Notes: generated by a model from the letters alone, not told the origin. A stretch of 64,000 bases of DNA from Symbiodinium sp. CCMP2592 (GCA_905221615.1 CAJNDT010006144.1:186001-250000); one strand, 5' to 3'; positions 39,393 through 49,074 are shown, counted from the stretch's first letter. Numbers and translations are program-made.

Positions 39393-39495
39393 GAGAGTTT
39401 CCGAAAATTAGGGGTACCTTATTTTGGGGTCCTTAGAATAAGGATCCTACTATTTAGGGTACTGTATTAGGGTCCCCTGTTTTCGGAAACTCCCA
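39393..39495. mobile_element. MITE family C copy 8
   Basis: 103 bp, intact right tip; a solo left arm lies at 39300-39330. Confidence 0.9.
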
Positions 39496-39498
39496 TAT

Positions 39499-39596
39499 AG
39501 GGGCCTGAATAATTAGAATAGGGTTCTTGGGGTATGGTATATTGTGACGATGATAGCGAACCACCCCAAAAAATACTGGTATTGAGTTAGGCCCCT
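39499..39596. mobile_element. MITE family F copy 6
   Basis: GGGGCCTGAATAATTAGAAT left, GAGTTAGGCCCC right; shares the TATA with the preceding family C copy. Confidence 0.8.
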
Positions 39597-39615
39597 ATAA
39601 TGCCCTAAACCCTCT

Positions 39616-39870
39616 TTGTACCCTTGCAGAACCCTGACAAAAACGCTTCAAGCAAACCTGTTTTGCTGCTATTGGGTTTTATTTAATAAAGAGGCCGTAA
39701 AATCAAAAAGGCAAACGGTACTACTCAGGAACCTAACGCCAAGTGACGTACTTATAACCGTGCTTGCTGATGGAGAAACACCTGCGGGCCGGCTGCATCA
39801 CACGGAGTGCGACCTGTTGCGAGATCCGGACCTGACGTGGACGTGTCGAGGCTTTCTTGGGGGGGCCTTT
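39616..39870 (+). CDS. Candidate exon, unknown product (plus strand)
   Basis: Plus frame KTLQANLFCCYWVLFNKEAV, VLLRNLTPSDVLITVLADGE, TPAGRLHHTECDLLRDPDLT in unique DNA, running on into TTTGGGG DNA. More natural than the minus alternative, so it may belong to an oppositely oriented gene. Confidence 0.4.
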
Positions 39871-40159
39871 CGGCGTCAGGCGTTTATAGGGGTTAGGGTT
39901 CAGGGAACTAGGGTTTGGGGGTTTCAGGGTTTGGGGTTTCGGGTTCAGCCGTTTGGGGTTTAAGGTTTAGGGGTTCGATGGTTCTCTTAAGGGGGCAGTG
40001 GGACTTTCGCTCTGCTAACTACCCGCCCAGTTCGGGCTTGCGCGACTAAGAAAGGAAAAGTAGGCGAAGCCACAATGCTGTTTAGGGGTTTAGGGGTTTG
40101 GGTTAAGGGTTTAGGGTTTAGGGTTTAGGGTTCAGGGTTCAGGGTTTAGGGTATAGGCC

Positions 40160-40255
40160 CCACCGCAAAGCCTTCAAAGTTAGCCCTCGAACTCGACGAA
40201 CTCCCCAACTGATCTCTACAGCATTCATCGCGGACGGTGCAATCAAAGGTGGGTT
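40160..40255 (-). CDS. Candidate exon, unknown product
   Basis: Minus frame PTFDCTVRDECCRDQLGSSS then RANFEGFAVG. Confidence 0.35.
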
Positions 40256-40304
40256 CGGGGTCTAGGGGTTTGCTTTACGTGTTACGCTGATCCCTGAAAC
40301 CTGA

Positions 40305-40468
40305 ACCCTGGAATATGGGACCGGCGCCCAGAATCTAGATGTCTCCAAGCGATGGCACGGTTCATATGAAGACCACCCAAAAAGGGACCCGTCGTGGAGA
40401 ACTGCCCCCGCCCAAACATAAAGGCTTCGTCGGTTTAGCAGTTCCAGAATCAGCATCACCATAATCCA
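40305..40468 (-). CDS. Candidate exon, unknown product
   Basis: About 52 minus codons: MVMLILELLNRRSLYVWAGA, VLHDGSLFGWSSYEPCHRLE, TSRFWAPVPYS. Hydrophobic start. Confidence 0.4.
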
Positions 40469-40579
40469 ACGTCCAATATTCTGGTACCACTTACTTTACA
40501 GCGTCCGCTTTCGAGTTTTTGAAACCCTGAACCCCAAACCGTTTCAGGGTTTAGGGCTTCGGGGTTTCGGGTTACTTTA

Positions 40580-40690
40580 GGTTTCAGATTCGGCTGCTGC
40601 GGCCTGGCCTGCCGACGCAGTAGTGGATGAACGTATGCCTGGGTGATCGTTTCGGGGCGCTTGGAGCACTGAACCCTCTTTGGGAGGGCC
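40580..40690 (-). CDS. Candidate exon, basic
   Basis: Minus frame LPKRVQCSKRPETITQAYVH then PLLRRQARPQQPNLK. The next downstream fragment (QKLESGRCK) ends at a GTAAGT donor near 40497. Confidence 0.4.
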
Positions 40691-40769
40691 AAAGCTTACA
40701 TGTATCCCAAAATTCTGCAACATAGTATCATATAGGTCATGACCCCTTAATTAACGACATTCCTCCTGG

Positions 40770-40864
40770 GCTAAGTCGGTGGTTGGCTTGCTCCAACTAT
40801 CCAGCTAGGGACCTTCAGCCAGTGCTTTAGTACGCAGTCTTCCTGGAGCAGAATGAGAACGGAC
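40770..40864 (-). CDS. Candidate exon
   Basis: Minus frame LSVLILLQEDCVLKHWLKVP then SWIVGASQPPT; begins at the edge of family A copy 11. Confidence 0.35.
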
Positions 40865-40874
40865 AGGGTATCTA

Positions 40875-40974
40875 CGGTTGATGATAGAAACCCTGCATTA
40901 CCCATAATAAGGAATATATGGGAACTATGGTATATTGCTTATTATGGGTCATGCAGGATTTATATCATCAACCG
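40875..40974. mobile_element. MITE family A copy 11
   Basis: 100 bp, TA both sides. Confidence 0.95.
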
Positions 40975-41112
40975 TATGTCTGAAAACAGCAAGCTTTTGG
41001 ATCCCCAGGTATCTCCCCCCCCAAAAAAACCTCTCTAAAGCCGGAGCTTGGCCCTGGATGGTGAGGCCCGCAGCAAGCCCCGAAGAGGTAGCGATTTAGG
41101 GTTTAGGGTTTA

Positions 41113-41350
41113 GGGCAGAGGAGCCCAGACAAGAACGACCTCCCAGTCCCTAAACCTAAGAACAGAGCCATAGGAGTAAAAGACACCTGGCCCTCAACAC
41201 ATGCTAGGGAGAGTAGACACACAAAGATCGAAACCTCTCCACGACCCTTTCGAGGAGAGATGCAAAAACCTAACACTCAACCCAGCATGGCAAGACCCTT
41301 AAGCCATCTGGCAAGAGACAGAATCCCTGAACCCCAGACCCATAGAAGTG
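41113..41350 (+). CDS. Candidate exon, basic/Pro-rich (plus strand)
   Basis: About 79 stop-free plus codons without ATG: QRSPDKNDLPVPKPKNRAIG, DTWPSTHARESRHTKIETSP, SMARPLSHLARDRIPEPQTH. The minus strand is also open over part. May be an internal exon or decayed repeat. Confidence 0.3.
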
Positions 41351-41361
41351 CATCACCACAA

Positions 41362-41462
41362 CGGTTGATGATATAAATCCTGCATGACCCATAATAAGGA
41401 ATATACCATAATTCCCATAGTTTAGGGTCATTCGGGTGATGCAGGATTTATATCATCAACCG
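41362..41462. mobile_element. MITE family A copy 12
   Basis: 101 bp with intact arms, but flanks read AA rather than TA, so the duplication has mutated or the insertion was atypical. Confidence 0.93.
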
Positions 41463-41624
41463 AAGCACCACTAATATCAGAGCAAGAGATCCTTTCAACT
41501 GGAGTCAAGAAACCAGGGCTTTGTAGGGTTTAGGGTGTGTAGGCGGTATATGGTTTTGGGGCAGAGAGTTCAGGGTTCAGGGTACAGGGATTGGATAATC
41601 ATAGTCAGACGCATCCGAATTGGA

Positions 41625-41720
41625 TAGTTGTCAAAATTATGGTCCCTTTTTGGGTACCCTAAATATTAGGCGCGGTATTATATCAAGGACCCAAAAAAAG
41701 ACCCTAATTTTGACAACCAC
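41625..41720. mobile_element. MITE family D copy 1
   Basis: Family D: TAGTTGTCAAAATTATGGTC left, AATTTTGACAACCAC right, inner TTTTTGGGT/ACCCAAAAA pair, about 100 bp. Confidence 0.88.
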
Positions 41721-41925
41721 TCTAATGACGAAGTCCGAGTTGCCGGACTGGCAACGGGCCTTCCCTCCATGCTGCCAGGGCGGCATCTGAAGCGTTCGGG
41801 TTTAGTGCTCAAGGCTTCGTTAGGCTTCAGGTTTTAGGGGTTAGGGGTTAGGGTTTCGGGTTTAGGGTATAGGGTTTAGGGTTTAGTGCTTAAGGCTTCG
41901 TTAGGCTTCAGGGTTTTAGGGGTTA

Positions 41926-42057
41926 CTTGGAGGGTCGGGGGACTTAGTAATTGGTTGATTTAGGGACTTATAAGTACCATAACCCCAAGTAGGGTCCCTT
42001 TTAGGGTACTTATAAGTCTACTTACTAACTACTTACTAAGTCCCCCGACCCCCCAAG
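41926..42057. mobile_element. MITE family B copy 20 (GGTCGGGGG subtype)
   Basis: 132 bp, TA both sides. The TTAGGGGTTA of its left flank recurs after the element. Confidence 0.93.
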
Positions 42058-42193
42058 TAGGGGTTAGGGTTTAGGGTTTAGGGTTTAGGGTTTGGTGGGT
42101 TAGGCTTCAGGGTTTAGGACGACAAAGACATAGCCAGGGTGTATTCTCATATTCGGACCACGCTACCAGGTTTGTAATCATCACCAGGTTCAG

Positions 42194-42502
42194 ATGCATC
42201 AGCCCCATCATAACGCATCTTCTTCATCACATCATCAGCATCTTCATCGTCAGCATCACACGCGCCAACTGCATGCCAACCTGGTGATGATAATCCTTAC
42301 CGCGCTAGGCGTTGCCGTCGTCAGCGTCATCATCCTGACAACATACATGAAAACCATCACCATCACCGCAACGACGAGGACCACAGCGACGACGCCGAGG
42401 ACCACAGCTAGGACGACGGCGGCGACACCAACGACAGCAACGCAGACGACGAAAACCGACCGACACCCACAACCCGAAGTTTTGGCAAACCCTAAACCCT
42501 AA
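42194..42502 (+). CDS. Weak ORF with one possible membrane span, Thr-rich tail
   Basis: ATG-initiated 102-codon plus frame: His-rich start, NLVMIILTALGVAVVSVIIL as possible membrane span, then a Thr-rich ACG/ACC repeat, ending in CCCTAAA DNA. The CAT/ACG-rich DNA makes an artefact likely. Confidence 0.2.
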   Translation: MHQPHHNASSSSHHQHLHRQHHTRQLHANLVMIILTALGVAVVSVIILTTYMKTITITATTRTTATTPRTTARTTAATPTTATQTTKTDRHPQPEVLANPKP

Positions 42503-42705
42503 GCCCTGAAGCCTTAAGGAACCAAATCCTAAACCCGAAGCCCTAAAGCCCTGAAGCCTTAGAGCATCAAACCCTAAACCCGAAGCCCTAAGCCCTAAAG
42601 CCCTAAAAGCATCAAGCTCTAAACCCTAAGCCCTAAAGCCCCAAAAGCATCAAACCCTAAACCCTAAGCCCTAAAGCCTTAAAGCACCAAACCCCAAACC
42701 CTTCT
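42485..42705. repeat. CCCTAAGCCCTAAAGCC minisatellite
   Basis: Telomere-like units organised into a period of about 55 bp, each ending AAAGCATCAAAC or a variant; four copies. Confidence 0.9.
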
Positions 42706-42713
42706 TGGAGGAT

Positions 42714-42823
42714 CATGGGACTTAGTAAGTAAGGTTATGAGTACCTTAATTGGGGGTATATTTAGTTATTAGTATAGCTACCTTACTTATAACCCGAGTT
42801 GCTAAGTCCCATGATCCTTCAAG
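42714..42823. mobile_element. MITE family B copy 21, followed by truncated second copy
   Basis: 110 bp. A copy of the GGGCAGGGG subtype lacking its left tip follows at 42826-42927. Confidence 0.9.
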
Positions 42824-42944
42824 TAGTAGGTTATGAGTAGGGTTATACATGGAGTAACTCCATTTAGGGTACTTATAACTCTAGTTATAACCTATTTACT
42901 AAGTCTCCAGCCCCTCCAACTCCAAGTAAACCCTAAACCCTAAG

Positions 42945-43160
42945 CCTAAACCCCATAGATCCCTTTCAGGAGCCCTTTAGATGCCTTTAAGGAGCCCTAC
43001 AGATCCCTTTAAGGAGCCCTATAGATCCCTTTAACTAAGGAGCCCTATAGATCCCTTTGAGGAACCCCTACAGATCCCTTTAAGGAACCCCTACAGATCC
43101 CTTTAAGAAGCCCCTACAGATCCCTTTAAGGAACCCCTATACATCCCTTTAAGGAGCCTC
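42945..43160. repeat. 24-bp minisatellite, CCTACAGATCCCTTTAAGG units
   Basis: About nine units with GGAGCCC / GGAACCCC variation, directly to the right of tandem family B copies. Confidence 0.95.
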
Positions 43161-43264
43161 CTACTACCATTCCCCAAAACCCTAAGCCCTAAACCCTAAA
43201 CCCTCAGCCCTGAGCCCTAAAACCTAAACCCTAAACCCCAAAACCCTAGTAACCAAAAGTAAGC

Positions 43265-43345
43265 CTATCGCCTTCGAGCTCATCGATCGCTTCGGAGATG
43301 CTGTGGCCCATGGCTTTCATCATCTGGCGGGCGTGCCTTGGCCCG
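43265..43345 (-). CDS. Candidate exon, unknown product
   Basis: Minus frame PRHARQMMKAMGHSISEAID then ELEGDRL; amphipathic helix-like. Confidence 0.4.
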
Positions 43346-43394
43346 GTGGAAAGGTTGTTTTTTGTTTTTTCTTTTTCTTTGAGGGGGGGAGGGG

Positions 43395-43790
43395 AGGGGA
43401 CTGGTTTAGGGTTTAGGGGTTTAAGGCTTAGGACTTAGGGTTTGGGGTGTAGGGGTTTAGGGGTTTAGGGTTTAGGGGTTTAGGGTTCCAGGAATGCTGG
43501 GGAATCTAAGTTTAAGTTATCCTAACAAGGATCTATAAGGGCCCCTTTAAGGGATCTATAAGGGTTCCTTTGAGGGTATAGGGTTTAGGGTTTACCCCAG
43601 GAGTGGGTCGGAACAGAGCGTTGACTCGTGGTTCAAGGCGTAGGGTTTAGGTTTAGGGTTCTTTTTTTTTGTTTTTTTTTCTAGGTTTAGCGTTCAGGGT
43701 TCAGGGTTCACGGTTCTGGGGTTTAGGGTTTAGGGTTTAGGGCTTAGGGCTTAGGGAGCACTTTAAGGCTTTAGGGTCTGGAACTCGAGG
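43395..43790. repeat. TTTAGGG tracts with poly-T interruption
   Basis: 43395-43490 and 43560-43790 are heptamer-rich. A T-run near 43665 and GGGATCTATAAGGG units near 43530 lie between them. Confidence 0.8.
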
Positions 43791-43830
43791 GCTAAGGGTT
43801 TCAGTAGGACTTTCGAGTTGAGGGTTTTAA

Positions 43831-44235
43831 GTGCACCGCTACGTTTTGCGGTGGGACTGTAAACGGCCTCCTTCGCAAAGTACCTTCAGCACCCATCAAG
43901 ACGGCAAAGCGACGGGACAGACTCAAAGCTGCGAAAGAGAGAATCATGCTTGCAACAACTGCCCTAAATCGTATGATTTAAAATACATCGCAGGAGAATG
44001 TCCAAAGAATGCGTTGAACCCTTCCGTGAAATGGATCAAGGAAATCAGACTTCAAAAAGCAACCACGTCTACTGCGGCAGGTAGCCACCACGACAACAGT
44101 CATAACAACGACACAGAGATGCAACCTCAGACGGGGTCACCATCGACAAACCGGTTGCCAGCCGCGGTTCAACCTTACACTAGGTCCCGACGGCACCATC
44201 ATCATCATAATAACAACAGCCATGTCAAACAATAA
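43831..44235 (+). CDS. Candidate exon, His/Asn-rich C-terminus (plus strand)
   Basis: 134-codon plus frame (GTG at the nominal start, so probably entered by splicing) ending in TAA. Includes CERENHACNNCPKSYDLKYI, AGECPKNALNPSVKWIKEIR, and a tail RRHHHHHNNNSHVKQ. Cysteines C-x6-C-x2-C-x11-C may form a metal site. A minus frame is open over the left part. Confidence 0.4.
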   Translation: MHRYVLRWDCKRPPSQSTFSTHQDGKATGQTQSCERENHACNNCPKSYDLKYIAGECPKNALNPSVKWIKEIRLQKATTSTAAGSHHDNSHNNDTEMQPQTGSPSTNRLPAAVQPYTRSRRHHHHHNNNSHVKQ

Positions 44236-44410
44236 CCGCAGTATGTTTAGCAGTAGTGGTAATACATAAGTATAACACGACTATCAAACATGAAACGGAC
44301 ACAGCAATGAGTAACACAGTAGCACAGTCAGAATAGCAAAGGATAACAACCTACCAAAAATAATTAAAACAACAAAAGAGTGGCAACAAACAATGATCAT
44401 GGAGACATGT

Positions 44411-44513
44411 GGGTAGTTGTCAAAATTATGGCCGCTTTTGGGGCACCCTACATATTAGGTGCCGTATCATAATAAGGACCCAAAAAAGGGACCCTAATTT
44501 TGACAACCACCCA
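44411..44513. mobile_element. MITE family D copy 2
   Basis: About 103 bp; GGGTAGTTGTCAAAATTATG left, TTTTGACAACCACCC right. Confidence 0.9.
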
Positions 44514-44534
44514 TATAGTCTAGTGACCATCATA

Positions 44535-44639
44535 TGAAAGCTTTCCGAAAATTAGGGGTACCTTGTTTGGGGGTCCTTGTAATAAGAATCCTACTATTTA
44601 GGGTACTATATTTGGATCCCTTGTTTTCGAAAACTCCCA
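44535..44639. mobile_element. MITE family C copy 9
   Basis: 105 bp, lying between two family D copies; left tip mutated to TGAAAGCTTTCCG. Confidence 0.88.
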
Positions 44640-44680
44640 TAAACCCTAAACCCTAACCCTAAACCCTAAACCCTAAACTA
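44640..44680. repeat. Short CCCTAAA array
   Basis: Five to six heptamers starting immediately at the family C right tip. Confidence 0.9.
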
Positions 44681-44689
44681 TTATGAAAG

Positions 44690-44780
44690 CAAGAGCGCTG
44701 CTTCGGACCCATCGTGGGAGTCGGCTGCCAGTGCAAAGCTCCCGCCGTCTCGTCGGTAGAGACGGGCCTGAAGGCTGTCG
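44690..44780 (-). CDS. Candidate exon, unknown product
   Basis: Two minus frames are open; one reads DSLQARLYRRDGGSFALAAD then SHDGSEAALLLS. Confidence 0.3.
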
Positions 44781-44846
44781 TTTAGGGTTTAGGGTTTAGG
44801 GTTTAGGGTTTAGGGATTGGGGTTTAGGGTTCTAAACTGTCTGCAT

Positions 44847-44956
44847 GGGCGGTTGTCAAAATTATGGTCCCTTTTTGGGTCCTTATTATAATACGGCACC
44901 TAGTATTTAGGAAAATTTAGGGTACCCAAAAGGGGCCATAATTTTGACAACTACCC
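44847..44956. mobile_element. MITE family D copy 3
   Basis: Inverted relative to copy 2 by its internal order. Confidence 0.9.
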
Positions 44957-46086
44957 AAACGGCTTTACAAGGCTATAGTTTGGTTTCATTCGGCTTCGCA
45001 GGGCTTTTTCATAGGGCTGCTATAAGGTTGTATGTGGGCTTATAGCGTGTCAACCGGATTTTGTCAGGGGCTTGTGCTTTAGGGATTAGGGATTAGGGTT
45101 TAGGGTTTTGCGGGTTTAGGAGGATTGTACAAGGCTTTCGAGATTCAGGAACTCTCGGCAGAAACCTCGTAGGAAACCTTCTTTACAAGAAAGGTTTCAG
45201 AACCCTCTAGGAACCCCTGTATGAAGCCTCATTCACTGTACCTGACCTTCCAAAATCCCTCGAGCAAGGAACATACCACAATTCCAAGAAGACTCCTACT
45301 AAAGCTGTAGGTACATTCCCCCAACGTAGGGCCCGTCTTTAGGTCCCCAAATCAATACGGCACCCTCGAAAAGAAAAAGGACCCTTAAGAAACACTGACA
45401 AAAAACCCTATAGAAAGGCGCAAAGATTCTCGAAAGAAAGCCCTCTAGATCCCTTTAAGGATCCCGGTTCTCTTATCAATACTACAGTTTAAGTTTAAGG
45501 TCTATCGCTTGATTAAGGGATTTGGGACAGTCTGGGTAGGCTTGGGACCTGGGCCTTTGGGGTCCAGGGGGGGGAAGCCTTGAAGTTGGGTTGTAGGGCT
45601 TTAGGCTTTAGGGTATTGATCGATCATTTAGGGTTTACGGTGTAGGGTCGGGGGTTCTGTTTACCCCCTTTAAGGGCTCCTCTAGGGGTTGCTCGTAGCG
45701 ATAGTACATAGCATATATCCCAAAGCCCTATTCTGATCATCAAGGCCTCCAAATTATAGAACCAGCATAGACCAAAGGTCCCAGGTCCTGTTGAATCCTT
45801 TTGAACAAAACGGCAATCAACAATAAAAGCCTGAACCCTAAACCCTAAACCCGAAGTCTATTTGCAATCACAGGGCATCGTATGCGAACGTAGAGCGCTG
45901 CCGGTCGGCCTTATTTTGCTCTGCTTTTGTGTGTGTGTGTGGGATGTTGGGGCTTTAGGGTTTTAGGTCATCAGGGCTTTAGGGACTGGGAGCTCAAGGT
46001 TTAGGGTCCTTCTTACTCTACTGTGGTGTTATCGGAGCTCCGGGTTTCGCGCTTCGGGATACCCTATGGGTGGCTTCTGAAAACTG

Positions 46087-46162
46087 GGGTTTAGGGTTTA
46101 GGGTTTAGGGTTTAGGGTTTAGGGTTTAGGGTTTAGGGTTTAGGGTTTAGGGTTTAGGGTTG
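46087..46162. repeat. Perfect TTTAGGG array, about 10 units
   Basis: Uninterrupted heptamers, flanked by non-repetitive islands on both sides. Confidence 0.97.
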
Positions 46163-46324
46163 AGTGTCTCCATTGTGGCCTCTTTTGCCAGGCTCTTAAC
46201 CTCAGTCACACCCCAGGCGTGAAACTACTCTCCCTTGAACAGGTAGGCGCTGGGCTTGGGAGGTGCTGAACAGTTGCGAAATACAAAGGTCTTCAGAATT
46301 AGAATAGGGCTTTGAACGTGCATT

Positions 46325-46573
46325 ATGCTATCAGGATATAGGTGCCACACAGGGATTTTTTACTTGTTGATCAATCCCCCTAACTTGCAGGCGAGCATGG
46401 GTCACCTTGAAACCACGACTGTGCCTCACAAGCTAAGAATTCCAAGCAAGCCCCATCAGCCAGAGATGCAAGGGAAGATTGCTCAGAATTTTAACTGTCC
46501 ACGACACCCTAAATTTCGGAAGCAAGTGATGATCCCGACCCAGGCCATACAACTTAGGCAAGCTCCCCAGTAA
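46325..46573 (+). CDS. Candidate ORF, unknown product (plus strand)
   Basis: ATG frame of 82 codons: MLSGYRCHTGIFYLLINPPN, HLETTTVPHKLRIPSKPHQP, RHPKFRKQVMIPTQAIQLRQ. The first codons overlap remains of a family F element, so the ATG may be accidental; the rest is hydrophilic unique DNA and the minus strand is full of stops. Confidence 0.4.
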   Translation: MLSGYRCHTGIFYLLINPPNLQASMGHLETTTVPHKLRIPSKPHQPEMQGKIAQNFNCPRHPKFRKQVMIPTQAIQLRQAPQ

Positions 46574-46889
46574 TCAAGAGCCTCACCTCCGTCTAAACCT
46601 TGCACCCATACCGGCTCCCCAGATGTTCCGTTTCCAGTGAGTGGCATGTATCCCCTCTCCCATATGCCAAGATCCCTAAACCCTAAACCCTGAGCCTGAA
46701 CCCTAAACTGCGCAACCCTTGCGGTAAGTCGAATCCTACTCCCAGACCCTAAATCGTAAAACCTGTCCAGAATGGTACCCCCGAAGCAAGTTACAGGAAC
46801 CCTTACATAACCCCTGAGGAGCTTGATAAGAACCCTTACAAGGAAACCCGTAACTTAGGTGATGAGTACCCTAGCCCAAAAAAGCTCAC

Positions 46890-47035
46890 CTTCTGAATAA
46901 TGCTAGGGGTTCTCTGTGTCCCAAAAGGTTGAAGGCTACCTACTCCTCTACAAAGCAAAGGACCCGAACCCAGGTTTTGTGATCCCGAGGAGCTGGTCGC
47001 CACTGTCGCCAGATTCACTGCCACTGACTGCCTCT
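46890..47035 (-). CDS. Candidate exon region with GTGAGC donor
   Basis: One minus frame reads VATSSSGSQNLGSGPLLCRG and GSLQPFGTQRTPSIIQK then GTGAGC. A second frame from an ATG reads MKSMEEAVSGSESGDSGDQL. A TTTGCTTTGTAG acceptor in the middle could join two exons here. Confidence 0.45.
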
Positions 47036-47239
47036 TCCATGCTCTTCATGCCTTAGGGTCTAGGGTTTGGGGTCGGTTGTTTAGGTTGTCCCGAAAGGAC
47101 CACTTTAAGGGCATTCCCTAAAACCTAAACCGTAAACCAAAGCCCGGGGTTGTGTCAGGGTTCCCAACCGGGCTACTTAAAGGGTGTAGCGCTTGGGGTT
47201 TAGGGTCTTGACTTACTCACGCGCAGCGATTTGCCAAAA

Positions 47240-47436
47240 CTACTCCGTAACATGTATATCTCTGTAGTTTCGTGCGGTGTATCCGTTGTTACTTGTTTGA
47301 TCCTGTGCGGTTTCATGAAACATGTTGTGTTGAGCGCTACTTTCGTCGTACGGTAGTTCGTACAGCTATGCATGTTCGCTTGTTAGCTGTGTGTACAGCA
47401 AAGATCATTGTGTGCTCTACTGCGTGCATCAAACTT
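47240..47436 (-). CDS. Candidate exon(s), unknown product
   Basis: After GGAAGTTGCAG the minus strand reads AGSLMHAVEHTMIFAVHTAN; from about 47362 a second frame reads LYELPYDESSAQHNMFHETA and SNNGYTARNYRDIHVTE, ending at GTAGTT. Two exons or alternative frames of one. Confidence 0.4.
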
Positions 47437-47589
47437 CCTGCTGCAACTTCCCAGAACGAAAATGGGAAATCTCAGCCTTGACAGACATAGACCTAAACCC
47501 TAAACCCCAGAGCAACGCTGAGCTCCCGGCGTCCCAGTGCCTCCTCTCACATACCCCGAACAGTGATGGCCCGTGTGTCTAAAGAAGCT

Positions 47590-47715
47590 CAGGAGAAAGG
47601 CGGTATCTGTAAGGTTTCAACGACTACTGTTCGCGACTGCATCACAAGATGTGAGACTTGGACTTGGGACATACTTCTCAACCTCTCTAGTTTATGGATT
47701 CGCCTTAAGGATTTG
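47590..47715 (-). CDS. Candidate exon, unknown product
   Basis: Minus frame RRIHKLERLRSMSQVQVSHL then QSRTVVVETLQIPPFS. The plus strand has a 54-codon ATG frame here (MARVSKEAQEKGGICKVSTT), so strand is uncertain. Confidence 0.35.
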
Positions 47716-47864
47716 GGCTATGGGGTTTAGGGTTTAGGGTTTACAGGTTTAGGGGTTTAGGGTTTAGGGCTTAGCCCAACTCGCACAAGTACCCCTCAAA
47801 GGAGACTCCGCAGCCTCGGATCTCGAGGCCTTTCCAAATGCCTCGTAAGCCCTACGTAAGCCTA

Positions 47865-47984
47865 CTTGGAGGATCATGGGACTTAGTAAGTAAGGTTATA
47901 GGTACCCTAATTGGGGTTATAAGTAATTACAAGTATAGGTACCTTATTGATAACCCTAGTTACTAAGTCCCACGATCCTTTAAG
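47865..47984. mobile_element. MITE family B copy 22
   Basis: 120 bp, TA both sides. Confidence 0.95.
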
Positions 47985-48018
47985 TAAGCCCTAAGCCGAG
48001 ACCCCGAAACCCCTCCCT

Positions 48019-48104
48019 GGACCCTGAAGAACCTGCCTTCTTAATGCTTTCTAGAAGGAAATCAGAGTATAAGGAACCCCAAACAAGTAGGTTCTTCAGG
48101 GTCC
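48019..48104. mobile_element. Small TIR element, family S
   Basis: GGACCCTGAAGAACCT left, AGGTTCTTCAGGGTCC right: a 16-bp perfect TIR, 86 bp total. An exon-like frame inside it is therefore rejected. Confidence 0.8.
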
Positions 48105-48297
48105 GAGTAAACTCTAAACCCTAAACCCGAAACTCTGAACTCCAGCCCCTAAGTACCCGAAACCTCAACCCTTGAGCCCAAAACCTGAGAAACGATATGC
48201 CCAACTCGCTGAAGCAGTTTAGCCCGCTCTTGATCCCAAGACGCACCCTAAGGTCCAAATCTATCGAAATTCTGAACTCTACACCCCAAACTCCTTG

Positions 48298-48333
48298 AAA
48301 ACAAATACATATATATATATGTATATATATATA
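48298..48333. repeat. AT microsatellite
   Basis: (TA)n interrupted by one GTA. Confidence 0.9.
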
Positions 48334-48344
48334 GAAAACTATTA

Positions 48345-48460
48345 CAGGAACCTGTTTAGGAACCCTGAAAGGTACCCGCTACGTCCTCGTACTCCTCCGG
48401 TGTCAGCAGCGCACCGAGTTTCTTGTGCAGGCCTTGGAGATCGGAGGTTGTTTTATAGTA
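48345..48460 (-). CDS. Candidate exon, unknown product
   Basis: Minus frame TTSDLQGLHKKLGALLTPEE then YEDVA, before GGTACC. The LHKKLG.(L/M)L string also occurs in the exon candidate at 12086-12141 (LHKKLGSML), which may hint at a repeated domain or chance. Confidence 0.45.
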
Positions 48461-48472
48461 ATAGTGTTTCTA

Positions 48473-48564
48473 CTTGGAGGATCATGGGACTTAGTAAGTA
48501 AGGTTCCCTTAAGGCTCCTTAAAGGGATCTATAGGGATCTATAGGGTTTAGGGGTTCGGGTCTA
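48473..48564. repeat. Solo family B left tip followed by GATCTATAGG units
   Basis: CTTGGAGGATCATGGGACTT breaks off into GGCTCC, GGGATCTATAGGGATCTATA and TTTAGGGG, then the next full B copy begins. Confidence 0.8.
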
Positions 48565-48678
48565 CTTGGAGGATCATGGGGCTTTGTAAGTAAGGCTGTA
48601 AGTACCTTCATTGGGGTTATAAATATAGTTACTTACCCCAACTATAACCCCGGTTACTAAGTCCCAGGATCCTTTAAG
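48565..48678. mobile_element. MITE family B copy 24
   Basis: 114 bp, flanked GGGTC|TA and TA|GAAG. Confidence 0.92.
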
Positions 48679-48720
48679 TAGAAGCTGTTTAGGGTTGTCT
48701 AGGCTGAAGCGGGGATAGCA

Positions 48721-48845
48721 CCTGGAGGGTCGGGGGACTTAGTAAGTAAATAGACTTATAAGTACCCTAAAAGGGACCCTAATTGGGGTTATGGTACTTA
48801 TAAGTCCTGAAAATAACCAGTTACTAAGTCCCCCGACCCTCCAAG
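48721..48845. mobile_element. MITE family B copy 25 (GGTCGGGGG subtype)
   Basis: 125 bp; TA flanks mutated (CA). Confidence 0.88.
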
Positions 48846-48857
48846 CAAGGGCTCCAG

Positions 48858-48960
48858 GTGTAGCGATCACTGATGAGCAGTCGGGGCGCGCTTTCCAGGG
48901 CTTCGGCTTTTCGGCGTACGGGGCGCGACGTTATTTTTTGAGCCTTTGCGGCTTTTGAAG
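48858..48960 (-). CDS. Candidate exon, basic Ser/Arg/Lys-rich
   Basis: Minus frame LDFKSRKGSKNNVAPRTPKS then RSPGKRAPTAHQ; resembles a disordered nuclear-type segment. Confidence 0.4.
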
Positions 48961-48973
48961 TCTAGGCTTCTCA

Positions 48974-49074
48974 GAGACTCCACTATCCCTTAATTAAGGA
49001 ATATACCTTAAATTATAGTAAGATCCCTAATATGATTTAAGGTATACTCCTTAATTTAGGGATATTGGAGTCTC
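48974..49074. mobile_element. MITE family E, best copy
   Basis: GAGACTCCACTATCCCTTAA left, AGGGATATTGGAGTCTC right, inner TTAAGGAATATACCTTAAAT; 101 bp. Confidence 0.88.

Noticed and set aside
48000-48045. Minus-strand exon candidate (ESIKKAGSSGSREG) with a good acceptor TTCCTTCTAG
   Set aside because: It lies inside the 86-bp TIR element family S (48019-48104).
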